A stretch of 64,000 bases of DNA from JBJMHZ01 sp045807125 (GCA_045807125.1 JBJMHZ010000055.1:62001-126000); one strand, 5' to 3'; numbered from the stretch's first letter, positions 54,379-63,524 are shown. Translations and numbers: made by a program. The notes: generated by a model from the sequence alone, not told the origin.

Positions 54379-55187
54379 CGACGGCCTCCCGACGTGACCT
54401 GCTCGGCGCGCGGCCGGGCCGGAGCGAGCGCGGCGGCCACGTCGGCGCCGTCCGCCCGGCCGAGGCCCTCACCGGTCGACCCGGTGGACCCGGTGGACCC
54501 GGTGGACGCCTTGCGCTGCTCGTGGAAGGCGAGGATCTGCAGCTCGATCGAGAGGTCGACCTTGCGCACGTCGACGCCGAGCGGCACGGTGAGCACCGCC
54601 GGTGCGAAGTTGAGGATGCTCGTGACCCCGGCGCCGACCAGCCGGTCGCAGACGTCTTGCGCACCGCCGGCCGGCGTCGCGATGACGCCGATCGACACGC
54701 CGTCCCTGCCGACGATCGCGTCGAGCTCGTCCAGTGGCCGCACCTCGACGCCGTTGATGACCTCGCCGATCCGGCCGGGGTCGGTGTCGAGCAGCGCGGC
54801 GACGCGGAAGCCGCGCGAGGCGAACCCGCCGTAGTTGGCAAGGGCATGGCCCAGGTTGCCGACCCCCACGATGACCACGGCCCAGTTCTGCGTGAGACCC
54901 AGCTCGCGGGAGATCTGGTAGACGAGGTAGTCGACGTCGTACCCGACGCCCCTCGTCCCGTACGAGCCGAGGTGCGACAGGTCCTTGCGGACCTTGGCCG
55001 AGTTGACGCCGGCGGCCGCCGCGAGCGCGTCCGAGGACACCGTCGTGCTGCCATCGTCGGCGAGGCCGTGCAGCGCCCGCAGGTAGACGGGCAGGCGGGC
55101 CACCGTCGCCTCCGGGATGCCACGGCGCCCCGCCGGCCGCCCCGCGGTACGGGCGGCGGAGCCGGGTCCGGTGCGCGGCGTGGTCAC
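54375..55187 (-). CDS. rex: Redox-sensing transcriptional repressor Rex
   Basis: 270 aa. A winged-helix DNA-binding part at residues ~24-80 (IPEATVARLPVYLRAL, GVNSAKVRKDLSHLGSYGTRGVGY) precedes a Rossmann NADH-sensing domain with VIVGVGNLGHALANYGGF. The tail carries four Ser-Thr-Gly triplets. GTG 55187 is chosen: GGGAGG lies 7 nt upstream, and a longer frame to 55247 would run into the Rex operator. Represses target genes when NADH is low and leaves DNA when NADH rises. Confidence 0.95.
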   Translation of the reverse strand: MTTPRTGPGSAARTAGRPAGRRGIPEATVARLPVYLRALHGLADDGSTTVSSDALAAAAGVNSAKVRKDLSHLGSYGTRGVGYDVDYLVYQISRELGLTQNWAVVIVGVGNLGHALANYGGFASRGFRVAALLDTDPGRIGEVINGVEVRPLDELDAIVGRDGVSIGVIATPAGGAQDVCDRLVGAGVTSILNFAPAVLTVPLGVDVRKVDLSIELQILAFHEQRKASTGSTGSTGSTGEGLGRADGADVAAALAPARPRAEQVTSGGRR

Positions 55188-55230
55188 CAGGCCGCCTCCC
55201 TCCGGGTCGCCTCCGACGAGGGTAAGGCTT

Positions 55231-55246
55231 TGTGAACGTGCGCACA
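55231..55246 (-). promoter_or_regulatory. Rex operator before rex-hem operon
   Basis: TGTGAACGTGCGCACA differs from the known actinobacterial Rex operator TGTGAACGCGTTCACA at three central positions. It extends to TTTGTG...CACAAA as a perfect inverted repeat (55229-55248). It lies 44-59 bp upstream of the rex start, fitting autoregulation as known in Streptomyces. Confidence 0.82.
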
Positions 55247-55340
55247 AAGTGGCCGGCGAGCACGCTCGCGTGGTACGGGCACCGCTACCTCCCCCTGTGC
55301 CGCTCGCGGCGGTCGCCGCGGGCGGCCTGTCCCGCGACCG

Positions 55341-56963
55341 TCAGCTCCCGGTCGCCGCCGTGGCCTCGACCGCCGGCGCGTCGAAGACCAGCTCGCTCGT
55401 CCGGCGCGGCATGACGAGCTGGCAGAGGGCACCGGCCACCGCGACGGCGACGAGCGCCCAGAAGATGTAGTGCGTGGCGTCGAACAGCGCGCCCCGCAGG
55501 AACGCCCCCACCCTCGGGTCGGAGGGGTGCGTGCCGCCGAGCACCAGGCTGGTCGCGTCGACGCTGCGCGGCAGGCGGCCGGCCAGCTCCGCCGGCGGGT
55601 GCTGGAGCCGGTGGGCGAGGGTCGAGTTGGCGATCGCGCCGAAGACGGCGACGCCGACCGCGCTGCCGATCGACCGGGTGAACATGTTGGTCCCCGTGAC
55701 GACCCCGCGGCGCTCCCAGCCGACGACGGACTGCACGGCCACCACCACCGCCGTCGAGCTGAACCCGAGCCCGACGCCGACGACGAAGCAGGCCAGGGCC
55801 ACCGCCCACAGCCCGGACGACTGCCCCAGCAGCACGAGCAGCACCCCGCCGCCCACCGCGAAGACGCTGCCGAGCAGGGCCGTGTCGCGGAAGCCGATCC
55901 GGACGTAGAAGCGGCCGGCGTACGTCGACGCCAGCGGCCAGCCGACGGTCAGCGCCGCCAGGGTGAACCCGGCGACGAGCGCGCCGGTGCCCTTCACGCC
56001 CTGCGCGTAGGTCGGCACGTACGAGCTGAGGCCGAAGGTGATGGCGCCGATCGCGACGGCTGCGAGGTTGCCGGCCAGCAGCGTGCGCCGGCCGAGCACC
56101 CACAGCGGCAGCACCGGCTCGGCGGCGCGCCGCTCGATGGCGGCGAACGCGACCAGCAGCAGGCCGCCGACGGCGAAGACCAGCACGCTGCGCTGCGAGC
56201 CCCATGCCCAGCCGCTGCCGCCCTCGAGCAGACCGAGGATGAGCAGCGAGCACCCCGCCATGAGCGTCGCCGCGCCGGCCACGTCCATCCGGTGCCGCCG
56301 CCTGGTGACCCGCTCGGAGAAGTGCCGCACGATCATCCAGACGGCGAGCCCCGCGACCGGGACGTTGACGAAGAAGATCCACCGCCAGCTCGCGAAGTCG
56401 GAGAAGACGCCGCCGAGGGTGGGGCCGAGGACCGCCGAGATGCCCCACACGCTGGCCAGGAAGCCCTGCACCTTGGCCCGCTCCTCGACCGTGTACAGGT
56501 CGCCGACGATCGTGATCGTGATCGGCAGGACGGCGCCGGCGCCGACGCCCTGCACGCCGCGGAAGACGATCAGCGAGAGCATGCTCCACGCCGCGCCGCA
56601 GAGCACCGAGCCGGCGACGAAGATCCCGATGCCGAGCAGCAGCACCGGCTTGCGGCCGATCACGTCCGCGAACCGGCCGTAGAGCGGCACGGTGACCGCC
56701 TGGGTGAGCAGGTAGATCGAGAACAGCCAGGGGAACTGGCTGAAGCCGCCGAGGTCGCGCACGATGCTGGGCACCGCGGTCGCGACGATCGTGCTGTCGA
56801 TCGCGACCAGCGCCGTCGAGAGCATCAGCGCGGCGAGGACCGGCGCCCGCCGGTCGGCGCGCACCCAGGAGCCCGAGGACGAGCCCGCCGGTGGCGCTGC
56901 CGGCGCTGCCGCCAGGCCCGTGCCGCCGGTGGTGGTCACCGTGCGCTCCTGCCGCGCCGACAC
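55341..56963 (-). CDS. MFS drug-resistance-type exporter (DHA2, EmrB/QacA-like)
   Basis: 540 aa with about 14 membrane helices. Motif D1-like LVAIDSTIVATAVPSIVRDLG, motif A YGRFADVIGRKPVLLLG, motif C region VWGISAVLGPTLGGVFSDFASWRWIFFVNVPV and WERRGVVTGTNMFTRSIG. A proton-driven multidrug exporter is likely; substrate unknown. GTG 56963 follows GGGAGGG. No regulator is adjacent; separate from the rex operon by 153 bp. Confidence 0.92.
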   Translation of the reverse strand: MSARQERTVTTTGGTGLAAAPAAPPAGSSSGSWVRADRRAPVLAALMLSTALVAIDSTIVATAVPSIVRDLGGFSQFPWLFSIYLLTQAVTVPLYGRFADVIGRKPVLLLGIGIFVAGSVLCGAAWSMLSLIVFRGVQGVGAGAVLPITITIVGDLYTVEERAKVQGFLASVWGISAVLGPTLGGVFSDFASWRWIFFVNVPVAGLAVWMIVRHFSERVTRRRHRMDVAGAATLMAGCSLLILGLLEGGSGWAWGSQRSVLVFAVGGLLLVAFAAIERRAAEPVLPLWVLGRRTLLAGNLAAVAIGAITFGLSSYVPTYAQGVKGTGALVAGFTLAALTVGWPLASTYAGRFYVRIGFRDTALLGSVFAVGGGVLLVLLGQSSGLWAVALACFVVGVGLGFSSTAVVVAVQSVVGWERRGVVTGTNMFTRSIGSAVGVAVFGAIANSTLAHRLQHPPAELAGRLPRSVDATSLVLGGTHPSDPRVGAFLRGALFDATHYIFWALVAVAVAGALCQLVMPRRTSELVFDAPAVEATAATGS

Positions 56964-57087
56964 CGCACCCTCCCGCTCCTGGCTGCTGATGGCTGCCCCT
57001 GACCTCTCGCGCGCGACGCCCGGCGCGCGGCCGGCCGCCCGGTCGATGTGAAGTCGCCCGGCACCGGCTCCATTCCGCCGGCGAGGA

Positions 57088-57336
57088 TCAGGCCAGCAGC
57101 TCCGCGCGCAACCGGTCCTCGCTGACCCGCCAGTAGTCGTGCTCCTCGCCGTCGACGAACGTGACCGGGATGCGCTCGTGGTGCATCGCCCACATCCGCG
57201 GCGAGGCGGTGATGTCGACCTCCGACCACGGAACGCCCAGCTCGGCGCAGACCCGCTGGACGACCTGCCTGGCGTCGCCGCACAGATGGCAACCGGGCCG
57301 GGTCAGCAAGGTCACCTGGTGGTCAGCGGGCGCCAC
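57088..57336 (-). CDS. Glutaredoxin-like thioredoxin-fold protein
   Basis: 82 aa. VTLLTRPGCHLCGDARQVVQRV has the CxxC pair (CHLC) at the start of a helix, then VDITASPRMWAMHHERIPVTFVDGEEH with the cis-proline. It matches the DUF836-type glutaredoxin-like family. GTG 57336 overlaps the acyl-CoA synthetase stop by 14 bp; an internal GTG at 57315 would remove the overlap and still keep the fold. Confidence 0.85.
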   Translation of the reverse strand: MAPADHQVTLLTRPGCHLCGDARQVVQRVCAELGVPWSEVDITASPRMWAMHHERIPVTFVDGEEHDYWRVSEDRLRAELLA

Positions 57337-58861
57337 GCGCAGCCTCCCGCAGCCGGCCCTTGGCCACCTTGCCGGTGACCGAGTGCGGCAGCGCGTCCAC
57401 GAACTGCACGGCCGTGGGGCACTTGAACCGGGCGAGGCGGGTGGCCGCGTGCCCGATCACGTCCTCTGCCGACAGGCGGGCGCCGGAGCGCAGGACGATC
57501 ATGGCCTTCACCGACTCGCCCGTGTACGGGTGCGGGATGGCCAGCACCGCTGCCTCCCTGATGTCCGGGTGCGCGGTGAGCGCGTCCTCGACCTCGCGGG
57601 GGTAGACGTTGAAGCCGCTGACGAGGATGAGCTCCTTGCGCCGGTCGACGAGGAACAGGTCGCCGTCGGGGTCGGCGTACGCCACGTCCCCGGTCGCGAA
57701 CCAGCCGTCGGCGTCGGCGCCGCCCGACCCGTCCGGCCAGTAGCCGGAGAACAGGTTGGCGCCGCGCACGGCGATCTCGCCGGGATCGCCCTCGACGGTC
57801 GGGCCGCCGTCCTCGTCCACGAGGCGCAGCTCGACCCCGGGGACGGCCCTGCCCACCGAGCCCGGCTTGGCGATCTCGCTCATCAGGGCCGTCGTGAGCA
57901 CCGGAGCGGTCTCGGTGAGCCCGTACCCCTCGAAGACCGGCCGGCCGGTCACGTCGAGGATGCGCGCGAAGACGTCGGTGGGCAGCGGCGCGGCGCCGGA
58001 CACGGCGAGCCGCACCGAGTCGAACGACTCGGCGAGGTCGGGGAGCAGCGACCATGCGATGAACATGGGGGGAGCCCCGATGATGTTGGTGACGTGGTGC
58101 CGCCGCACGTCAGCGAGGGCGTCCGCCGGGTCGAAGCGCTCGACGAGGACGCCGGTGGCGCCGTGCCAGGCGATCGTCCCGAGCGCCGTGTTGAGCCCGT
58201 AGATGTGGAACAGCGGCAGGACGATCAGCACGATGTCGTCCGGGCCGGCTATCGGCGGCTCGATGCGGGCGCACTGCTCGAGGTTGGCCAGCAGCGCCCG
58301 GTGGCTCAGCATCGCGCCGCGCGGGCGGCCGCTCGTGCCGGACGTGTACATGAGGACGGCGAGATCCTCGCCGCCACCGGTCGCCGCCACCGGCTGGTCC
58401 GCGCCGGCCGCCAGCAGCTCGTCGAACGTCGAGGCGCCGGCCTGGGCCTCGGCCACGTCGGCGACGACGACCCGCTCGACGCCGGGCACCGCGGCCGCGG
58501 CCGCGGCCGCGGTCTCGGCCAGGCCGCGACCGCAGACGATCGCCCGGGCCCCGCTGTCGGCGAGCAGATGGCGCAGCTCCTCGACCGTGTAGCCGGTGTT
58601 GATCGGTACGGCGACGAGCCCCGCGCGCAGCGCGCCGAAGTACGCGACGACCAGCTCCGGGATGTTGCCCATGAGCATCGCCACCCGGTCGCCCCTGTCG
58701 AGGCCCAGCGCCAGCAGGCCGCCGGCCGCCCGGTCCACCGCCGTGTCGAGCGCGCCCCAGGCGAGCCGCTGCTCCCGGTAGAGCAGCGCGATCTTGTCCG
58801 GCGTGGCCGTCGCGGTCCGCCGGACGAGATCGGCGAGGTTGGTGGGGCGATCGCTCGTCAC
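57323..58861 (-). CDS. AMP-dependent acyl-CoA synthetase/ligase
   Basis: 512 aa. Activates a carboxylic acid to acyl-CoA through an acyl-adenylate. Motifs: MYTSGTSGRPRGAMLSH (ATP loop), FEGYGLTETAPVL, ATGDVAYADPDGDLFLVDRRKELILVSGFNVYPREVE hinge, and the catalytic lysine in HSVTGKVAKGRLRE. An eight-alanine run near residue 118 is encoded by a GC-only repeat. Start GTG 58861; the frame is open to 60982 but that part is antisense to other genes. Substrate probably a fatty acid. Confidence 0.93.
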   Translation of the reverse strand: MTSDRPTNLADLVRRTATATPDKIALLYREQRLAWGALDTAVDRAAGGLLALGLDRGDRVAMLMGNIPELVVAYFGALRAGLVAVPINTGYTVEELRHLLADSGARAIVCGRGLAETAAAAAAAVPGVERVVVADVAEAQAGASTFDELLAAGADQPVAATGGGEDLAVLMYTSGTSGRPRGAMLSHRALLANLEQCARIEPPIAGPDDIVLIVLPLFHIYGLNTALGTIAWHGATGVLVERFDPADALADVRRHHVTNIIGAPPMFIAWSLLPDLAESFDSVRLAVSGAAPLPTDVFARILDVTGRPVFEGYGLTETAPVLTTALMSEIAKPGSVGRAVPGVELRLVDEDGGPTVEGDPGEIAVRGANLFSGYWPDGSGGADADGWFATGDVAYADPDGDLFLVDRRKELILVSGFNVYPREVEDALTAHPDIREAAVLAIPHPYTGESVKAMIVLRSGARLSAEDVIGHAATRLARFKCPTAVQFVDALPHSVTGKVAKGRLREAARGAR

Positions 58862-59097
58862 TGCGGCATCCTCCGTGTCAGCGACCCCGGCCGGTGCGCC
58901 GCGTGGCCCCGTCGGTCGAAGTCTGGCACAGAGATCGTCCCCGGCCGGAGCCGATCGGGCTACCGGACCTCGGCCGCGAAGATGCGGGGGCACCGCCCTG
59001 GCAGGCACCTCAGGGGGGCGTCGACGGCCCCCTTTGGCCAAAACGGTCCGATCACCGGCACGACCCGACCGGGTCGAGGAGGCACCGGGAGACGGAC

Positions 59098-59920
59098 ATG
59101 CGCGCGCCTGCCCTCCCCTCTCGCGATCGACGGCCGCCGTGGCCGCGGCGCGGGCCCACGTGGCCGAGCAGCTCGCCGCGCGCGGTCTCGACCGGCTGAT
59201 CCCTGACGCCGAGCTGGCGGTGAGCGAGCTGGTCACCAACGCGCTGCTGCATGCGCGAGGCGCGATGTCGGTGCGGGTCCGGCCCACCGAGCGCGGGGCG
59301 CGGGTCGAGGTAGCCGACGAGTCCGAGCTGGCACCGGTCCCCAACCCGCTGCAGGGCACCGGCATGTCCGGCCGCGGGCTGCTCCTCGTGGCGAGGGTGA
59401 CCGCTGGCTGGGGCAGCGAGCCGATGGGGCACGGCAAGGAGGTCTGGTTCGAGGTGCGCGCCGACCACGTGCCGCCGACGACCTGCTCGCCAGGTGGGAC
59501 TTCGACGACGAGCGGGCCCCGCGCGGGGCCGACTACGTGGCGGCCCGCGACGTCCTGCTGACCGGCCTGCCCACCGCGGCGCTGGTCGAGGTCAAGGCGC
59601 GCACCGACGGCCTCGGGCGCGAGATGGCGCTCATCGTGAGCCAGCGCGAGGGCCGCCCGCCGCGCCTGCTGCAGGTCGCGAGGCGGCTCGACCACCTGAT
59701 GCACGCGCTCGTCCAGCTGCGCTCGGCGATCAGGGCGCAGGCGCTCGCCGCCGCCGGCCGCGGCGACCCGACCCTCGACCTCCAGCTGCGCGTCGCGGTC
59801 GACGACGCGGAGCGGATCGAGGCCTACGCCGAGGAGCTCGACGCGGCGGACGAGCTGGCCAGGGCCGGCGGACCGGCCGTCATCGCGACCGCGCCGGCCG
59901 CCCGGACGGGCAGGAGCTGA
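59098..59920 (+). pseudogene. SpoIIAB/RsbW-like HATPase protein, apparently frameshifted twice
   Basis: ATG 59098, 6 nt after GGGAG, starts MRAPALPSR, but the protein-like reading continues in another frame by about 59125 (RSTAAVAAARAHVAEQLAARGL). That frame carries the ATPase core with N-box ELVTNALLHARG, VADESEL and GMSGRGLLLV. Near 59470 the reading must shift again to DDLLARWDFDDERAP and a helical region ending at TGA 59920. Both shifts are -1, as from single-base losses. An intact version would be a 273-274-aa serine-kinase-like anti-sigma type ATPase with a C-terminal helical domain. Pseudogene or sequence error. Confidence 0.65.
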
Positions 59921-59980
59921 GCGGCACCGCGTTCCACCGATCGGCTCAAGGAACCAGGCGACGGGGTCGACAGACTCCTC

Positions 59981-60667
59981 GTGCCGCGTCCTCGTCTCCT
60001 TCCGGGCCTGACGGCGCTCGGCCTGCTCGCGGGTGCGCTGCTCGCCGCGACCACGCCTGCCGAGGGATCGACGCCCGCGGCCCGGTTCGTCGCCGCGGTC
60101 AACGCGGCCAGGGCCGGGCACGGCCTGCCGGCGCTGCGCGTCGCCACCGACATGACCGCCGTGGCGGCGGCCTGGGCCGGGCAGATGGCCGGTGCGCACG
60201 ACATCGCGCACGACCCGCAACTGCGCACGGCGATCACCGGGTGGCGCGCCCTCGGCGAGAACGTCGGCATGGGGCCGGACGTCGCGAGCATCTCCGCCGC
60301 GTTCATGGGCAGCGCGCCGCACCGGGCCAACATCCTCGACCCCCACTACACCGACATCGGCGTCGGCGCGGCCGTCGGAACCGACGGCACCCTGTACGTG
60401 GTCGAGGACTTCCGCCAGCCGACGCGGCCGGCCACCACCGGCCCCAGCCCGGCGCCGCGGGCGACCCCAGCGACTCCGGCGCTGACCACGCCTCGGGCGA
60501 CGAGTGCCCCGCCCGCCGCGGCACCGCGCCCGGCCCACGCGCCGGCCGGCCTCGCCTCCCCGGCAGCGCCCCGGCCACGCCCCCGCGCCCCGGCCGTCCG
60601 GCCGCTGGTCGACCGGGTGGCGGTCGCGGTCGGCTTCACGCGGGGGGTCACCGTCGTCGCCGGTTGA
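59981..60667 (+). CDS. Secreted CAP-domain (SCP-like) protein
   Basis: 228 aa. A signal peptide (residues 1-29, LLPGLTALGLLAGALLAATTPAEG) is followed by a CAP domain to about residue 147: FVAAVNAARAGHGLPALRV, WAGQMAGAHDIAHDPQL, GWRALGENVGMG, SAFM-type AAFMGSAPHRANILDPHYTDIGVGAAV and YVVEDF. The rest is a Pro/Ala-rich stalk, possibly for cell-wall passage. Function of bacterial CAP proteins is poorly known. GTG start; ribosome site weak. Confidence 0.85.
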   Translation: MPRPRLLPGLTALGLLAGALLAATTPAEGSTPAARFVAAVNAARAGHGLPALRVATDMTAVAAAWAGQMAGAHDIAHDPQLRTAITGWRALGENVGMGPDVASISAAFMGSAPHRANILDPHYTDIGVGAAVGTDGTLYVVEDFRQPTRPATTGPSPAPRATPATPALTTPRATSAPPAAAPRPAHAPAGLASPAAPRPRPRAPAVRPLVDRVAVAVGFTRGVTVVAG

Positions 60668-60752
60668 CGCACCGGCCGGTGCGCCCCAGCCGCGCGAGGC
60701 GAACCGTCCTCTACCATCTCGCCAACGCACTCGTCGAGAGGAGTGACCGTAC

Positions 60753-61133
60753 GTGCGCGTTCTGGTCGTGGACGACACCGACCACGTACGGTCCATGCTC
60801 GTCGACATGCTGAGCCTCGACGGCTTCGACGTGGTGGGGCAGGCCGCCGACGGGTCGGCCGCCGTGACGGCCGTCGAGGAGACCGATCCGGACGTCATCG
60901 TGATGGACCTGCGGATGCCGGGCGTGGACGGGCTGGAGGCCACCAGGCGGATCCGCTCGCGGCGCCCCGACCAGGTGGTCATCCTCTACACCGCCTACCT
61001 CGACGACCGCATCAAGGCCGAGGCCGCCGCCGCGGGGGCGCGGCTTTGCCTCGGGAAGATCGAGGGGCTGTTCGAGCTGGAGCGGGAGCTGGACCGCATC
61101 CGGTTCGAGCTGACCGGCGAGCCGGAGCGCTGA
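60753..61133 (+). CDS. Single-domain response regulator
   Basis: 126 aa, receiver domain only. Acidic residues Asp7/Asp8, phospho-acceptor Asp in VIVMDLRMPGVDG (about residue 52), Thr in LYTAYLD and Lys in CLGKIEG are present. GTG 60753 is 8 nt after GAGAGGAG. No kinase beside it. Lies directly before a BldN-like sigma factor gene and after a broken HATPase gene, so a role in a sigma-control relay is possible. Confidence 0.88.
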   Translation: MRVLVVDDTDHVRSMLVDMLSLDGFDVVGQAADGSAAVTAVEETDPDVIVMDLRMPGVDGLEATRRIRSRRPDQVVILYTAYLDDRIKAEAAAAGARLCLGKIEGLFELERELDRIRFELTGEPER

Positions 61134-61210
61134 GCGGACGGTCACCGCGAGATCACAGCCGGTTTCCATTTGCGCCGGTTCGAGGCATGATCGGCCGTAC
61201 GATCCGTGAC

Positions 61211-61240
61211 AGCGCATGCCCGCGCATGCCAGCGCATGCC
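61211..61240 (+). repeat. Three 10-bp tandem repeats in the bldN-like leader
   Basis: AGCGCATGCC, CGCGCATGCC and AGCGCATGCC run head to tail, 40-69 bp before the start codon at 61280. The 10-bp period is close to one DNA helical turn and each copy contains the palindrome GCATGC. A multi-site operator or RNA element is possible. Confidence 0.6.
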
Positions 61241-61279
61241 TGCGCGCGGGCGATCGAAGCGACCGGGGAGGCCGGCCAG

Positions 61280-62050
61280 ATGAGCGAGCCGGGGGGCAAC
61301 CTCCAGGTGGGCCTGGCCGCCCTGCGCCGCGCGATCGCCCTGGCCGCGGTCCCGCGGCGGCCGCTGCTGGCCATGGCGGCGATCGGCGCGGCCGGCGGCG
61401 TCGAGCCGCTGCGCGCCCCGCTCCCGGACGCGGGCACCGACGCCCCGGCAGCTGCCACCGACGTTGCCACCGACACCGCCATCGACGCTGCCACCGACGT
61501 CCCTGTCGATGTCGTCGCCCTCGTCGCACGGGCGCAGGCCGGTGACCCGGAGGCCTTCGGGGAGCTCTACGACCGCTACGTCGACCTCGTCCACCGCTAC
61601 GTCTACTACCGGGTCGGCGCCCGCGCGCTGGCCGAGGACCTCACCAGCGAGACGTTCCTGCGCGCACTGCGGCGGATCACGTCGTTCACCTGGCAGGGCC
61701 GCGACATCGGCGCATGGTTCGTCACCATCGCCCGCAACCTGATCGCCGACCACTACAAGTCCGGCCGGTTCCGGCTCGAGGTGCAGGTCGCCGACATGCT
61801 CGACGCCGACCGGGCGCAGGACGGCCCCGAGGGCGAGGTGCTCGACGCGCTCACCAGCCGCACCCTGCTGGAGGCGGTGAAGCGGCTCAACCCGGAGCAG
61901 CAGGAGTGCATCGTCCTGCGCTTCCTGCAGGGGCTCTCGGTCGCCGAGACCGCGCTCGCGATGGGCAAGAACGAGGGCGCGATCAAGGCCCTTCAGTACC
62001 GCGCCGTGCGCACCCTCGGCCGGCTCCTGCCGGAGGGCTTCGCGCCATGA
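61280..62050 (+). CDS. BldN-like ECF sigma factor with N-terminal extension
   Basis: 256 aa. Residues ~78-170 are sigma region 2 (AGDPEAFGELYDRYVDLVHRYVYYRVG, AEDLTSETFLRALRRITSFTWQGRDIGAWFVTIARNLIADHYKSGRFRLEV), strongly resembling Streptomyces BldN. Region 4 is at 195-250. The first ~77 residues are non-sigma and include repeated Ala-Thr-Asp units, comparable to the removable pro-sequence of BldN. ATG 61280 follows GGGGAGG. The frame is open upstream to 60743 but that overlaps the receiver gene. The RsbN-like partner follows. Confidence 0.88.
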   Translation: MSEPGGNLQVGLAALRRAIALAAVPRRPLLAMAAIGAAGGVEPLRAPLPDAGTDAPAAATDVATDTAIDAATDVPVDVVALVARAQAGDPEAFGELYDRYVDLVHRYVYYRVGARALAEDLTSETFLRALRRITSFTWQGRDIGAWFVTIARNLIADHYKSGRFRLEVQVADMLDADRAQDGPEGEVLDALTSRTLLEAVKRLNPEQQECIVLRFLQGLSVAETALAMGKNEGAIKALQYRAVRTLGRLLPEGFAP

Positions 62051-62174
62051 GCCAGCCCGTCACGAGCCCGCTGGTCATTTCGAGTCATTCCCGGCCGGTG
62101 CCAGTGTCGGCGCCCCTGGTCGCCTCGTTGCACCGCTCGCAGGACCGGCCAGGCGCGGCGAGGAGGTGGACGGC

Positions 62175-63518
62175 ATGGTGATGCTGCCGCTCGCCCCGTG
62201 GCGCCGCCGCCGCGCCGACCAGCTCGCCGCCGCGCTCGACGGCCGGGAGCGACCGCTCGACCCGCAGGTCGCCGCACTGGCCGCGCTGGCCGGGAGCCTG
62301 CGCCGGCTGCCGGCCGGGCCGGCGCCGGAGTTCCGCGACCAGCTGCGCCGCCGGCTCGTCGCCGTCGCCGCCGTCTCTGCACCGGCCGCGGCGCCGGTCG
62401 CGGCACCCGCCCGGCCCCGGCCGGTGACGGCACCAGCCGCCGGCCGCTGGCGGATGGCCACCGCCGCGGTGGCGGCGGTCACGCTGCTCGCCGGCGTGTC
62501 GGTCGGCGCGACGACGTCGCTGCCCGGCAGCCCGCTGTACGGGCTGAAGCGGACCGCCGAGCGGGTCCAGCTCGCGGTCGCCGGCTCGGACTACGCCCGC
62601 GGCGTGCGGGAGCTTCAGTTCGCCGCCTCCAGGTTGAGCGAGGTCGCCGATCTCGCCGGACGGCACGCGCTCGCCACCGGTCCTGGGCCTGCGTTGCCGG
62701 GGACGGCGTCGCTCGGCTACCTCGCGACCGCGGCACCGGCCACCGCGCGGATCGCGGACGCGCTCGCGACGATGGACGACGAGACGGCCAAGGGCGCGCA
62801 GTACCTCGCCCGCGACTACGAGGCCAGGCACCGCGCCGAGGCGCTGACCACGCTGCACGCGTTCAGCGTCCGCCAGTACGACCGGCTCCAGGCCCTGCTG
62901 CCCGCCCTCTCGAGGCCGGCGGCCGACCGGGCGGAGCAGTCCATCGCCCGGCTCGACCTGATCGACCGCGTGATCTACCCCATCCTGCGCCAGGACGGGC
63001 TGTGCGGGCCGACCGACTGCCCGCCGCCGCTGCCGGGAGCTGCCGCCGGCGCACCGGCCACCGGCACCCGGGCACCGAGCGGGACGGGCAGCCTGCCGGG
63101 CGCGGCTCCCTCCATGCCGGCCACCGGCGGCTCGGGCAGCGGTGCGGGCAGCGGCGGCGCTGCAGCGCCGCAGCCAGCGCCCGGCTCGACCGGAGGCCTC
63201 GGCGGCCTGCTCGGTGGCGTCCTCGGCGACGGCCCGTCCGGCGGTGGCTCGGGCTCCGCCGGGTCGGGCTCGCCGGCACCGCTGCCGGTGCCGATCCCCT
63301 CGCTGCCGGTGCCGGTGCCGTCGGTGTCGCTCCCGGTGCCGGTGCCCACGCTGACCGTGCCGCTGCCGAGCCTTCCCGGCGTGACCCTCACCCCCAGCCC
63401 CACCCCGACGCCGGGCAGCTCCGGGCTCACCAGCACGCCCGCGCCCGGCGTCACCGCCTGCCTGCCTCCGCTGATCCTGGTGGGCGGCATCTGCGTCACC
63501 GTGCCCGCCCTGCCCTGA
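62175..63518 (+). CDS. DUF5667/RsbN-like membrane anti-sigma factor
   Basis: 447 aa. A cytoplasmic N-terminal part (residues 1-92) that could hold the sigma factor, one membrane helix at ~94-112, then a helical extracytoplasmic domain (TSLPGSPLYGLKRTAERVQLAV onward to ~285) typical of DUF5667. A long Gly/Ser/Pro-rich tail with Pro-Val-Pro repeats follows (63285-63375). Position right after the BldN-like gene matches RsbN of Streptomyces. ATG 62175 is 8 nt after GAGGAGG; GTG 62166 is the alternative. Confidence 0.82.
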   Translation: MVMLPLAPWRRRRADQLAAALDGRERPLDPQVAALAALAGSLRRLPAGPAPEFRDQLRRRLVAVAAVSAPAAAPVAAPARPRPVTAPAAGRWRMATAAVAAVTLLAGVSVGATTSLPGSPLYGLKRTAERVQLAVAGSDYARGVRELQFAASRLSEVADLAGRHALATGPGPALPGTASLGYLATAAPATARIADALATMDDETAKGAQYLARDYEARHRAEALTTLHAFSVRQYDRLQALLPALSRPAADRAEQSIARLDLIDRVIYPILRQDGLCGPTDCPPPLPGAAAGAPATGTRAPSGTGSLPGAAPSMPATGGSGSGAGSGGAAAPQPAPGSTGGLGGLLGGVLGDGPSGGGSGSAGSGSPAPLPVPIPSLPVPVPSVSLPVPVPTLTVPLPSLPGVTLTPSPTPTPGSSGLTSTPAPGVTACLPPLILVGGICVTVPALP

Positions 63519-63524
63519 CCCGGC

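Noticed and set aside
58490..58515. GGCCGC tandem run as a regulatory repeat
   Set aside because: It encodes an alanine run inside the acyl-CoA synthetase in the correct frame.
58862..60982. Upstream extension of the acyl-CoA synthetase frame to 1219 codons
   Set aside because: The added ~700 residues are antisense to the HATPase and CAP genes and lack family features; the ligase domain begins right after GTG 58861.
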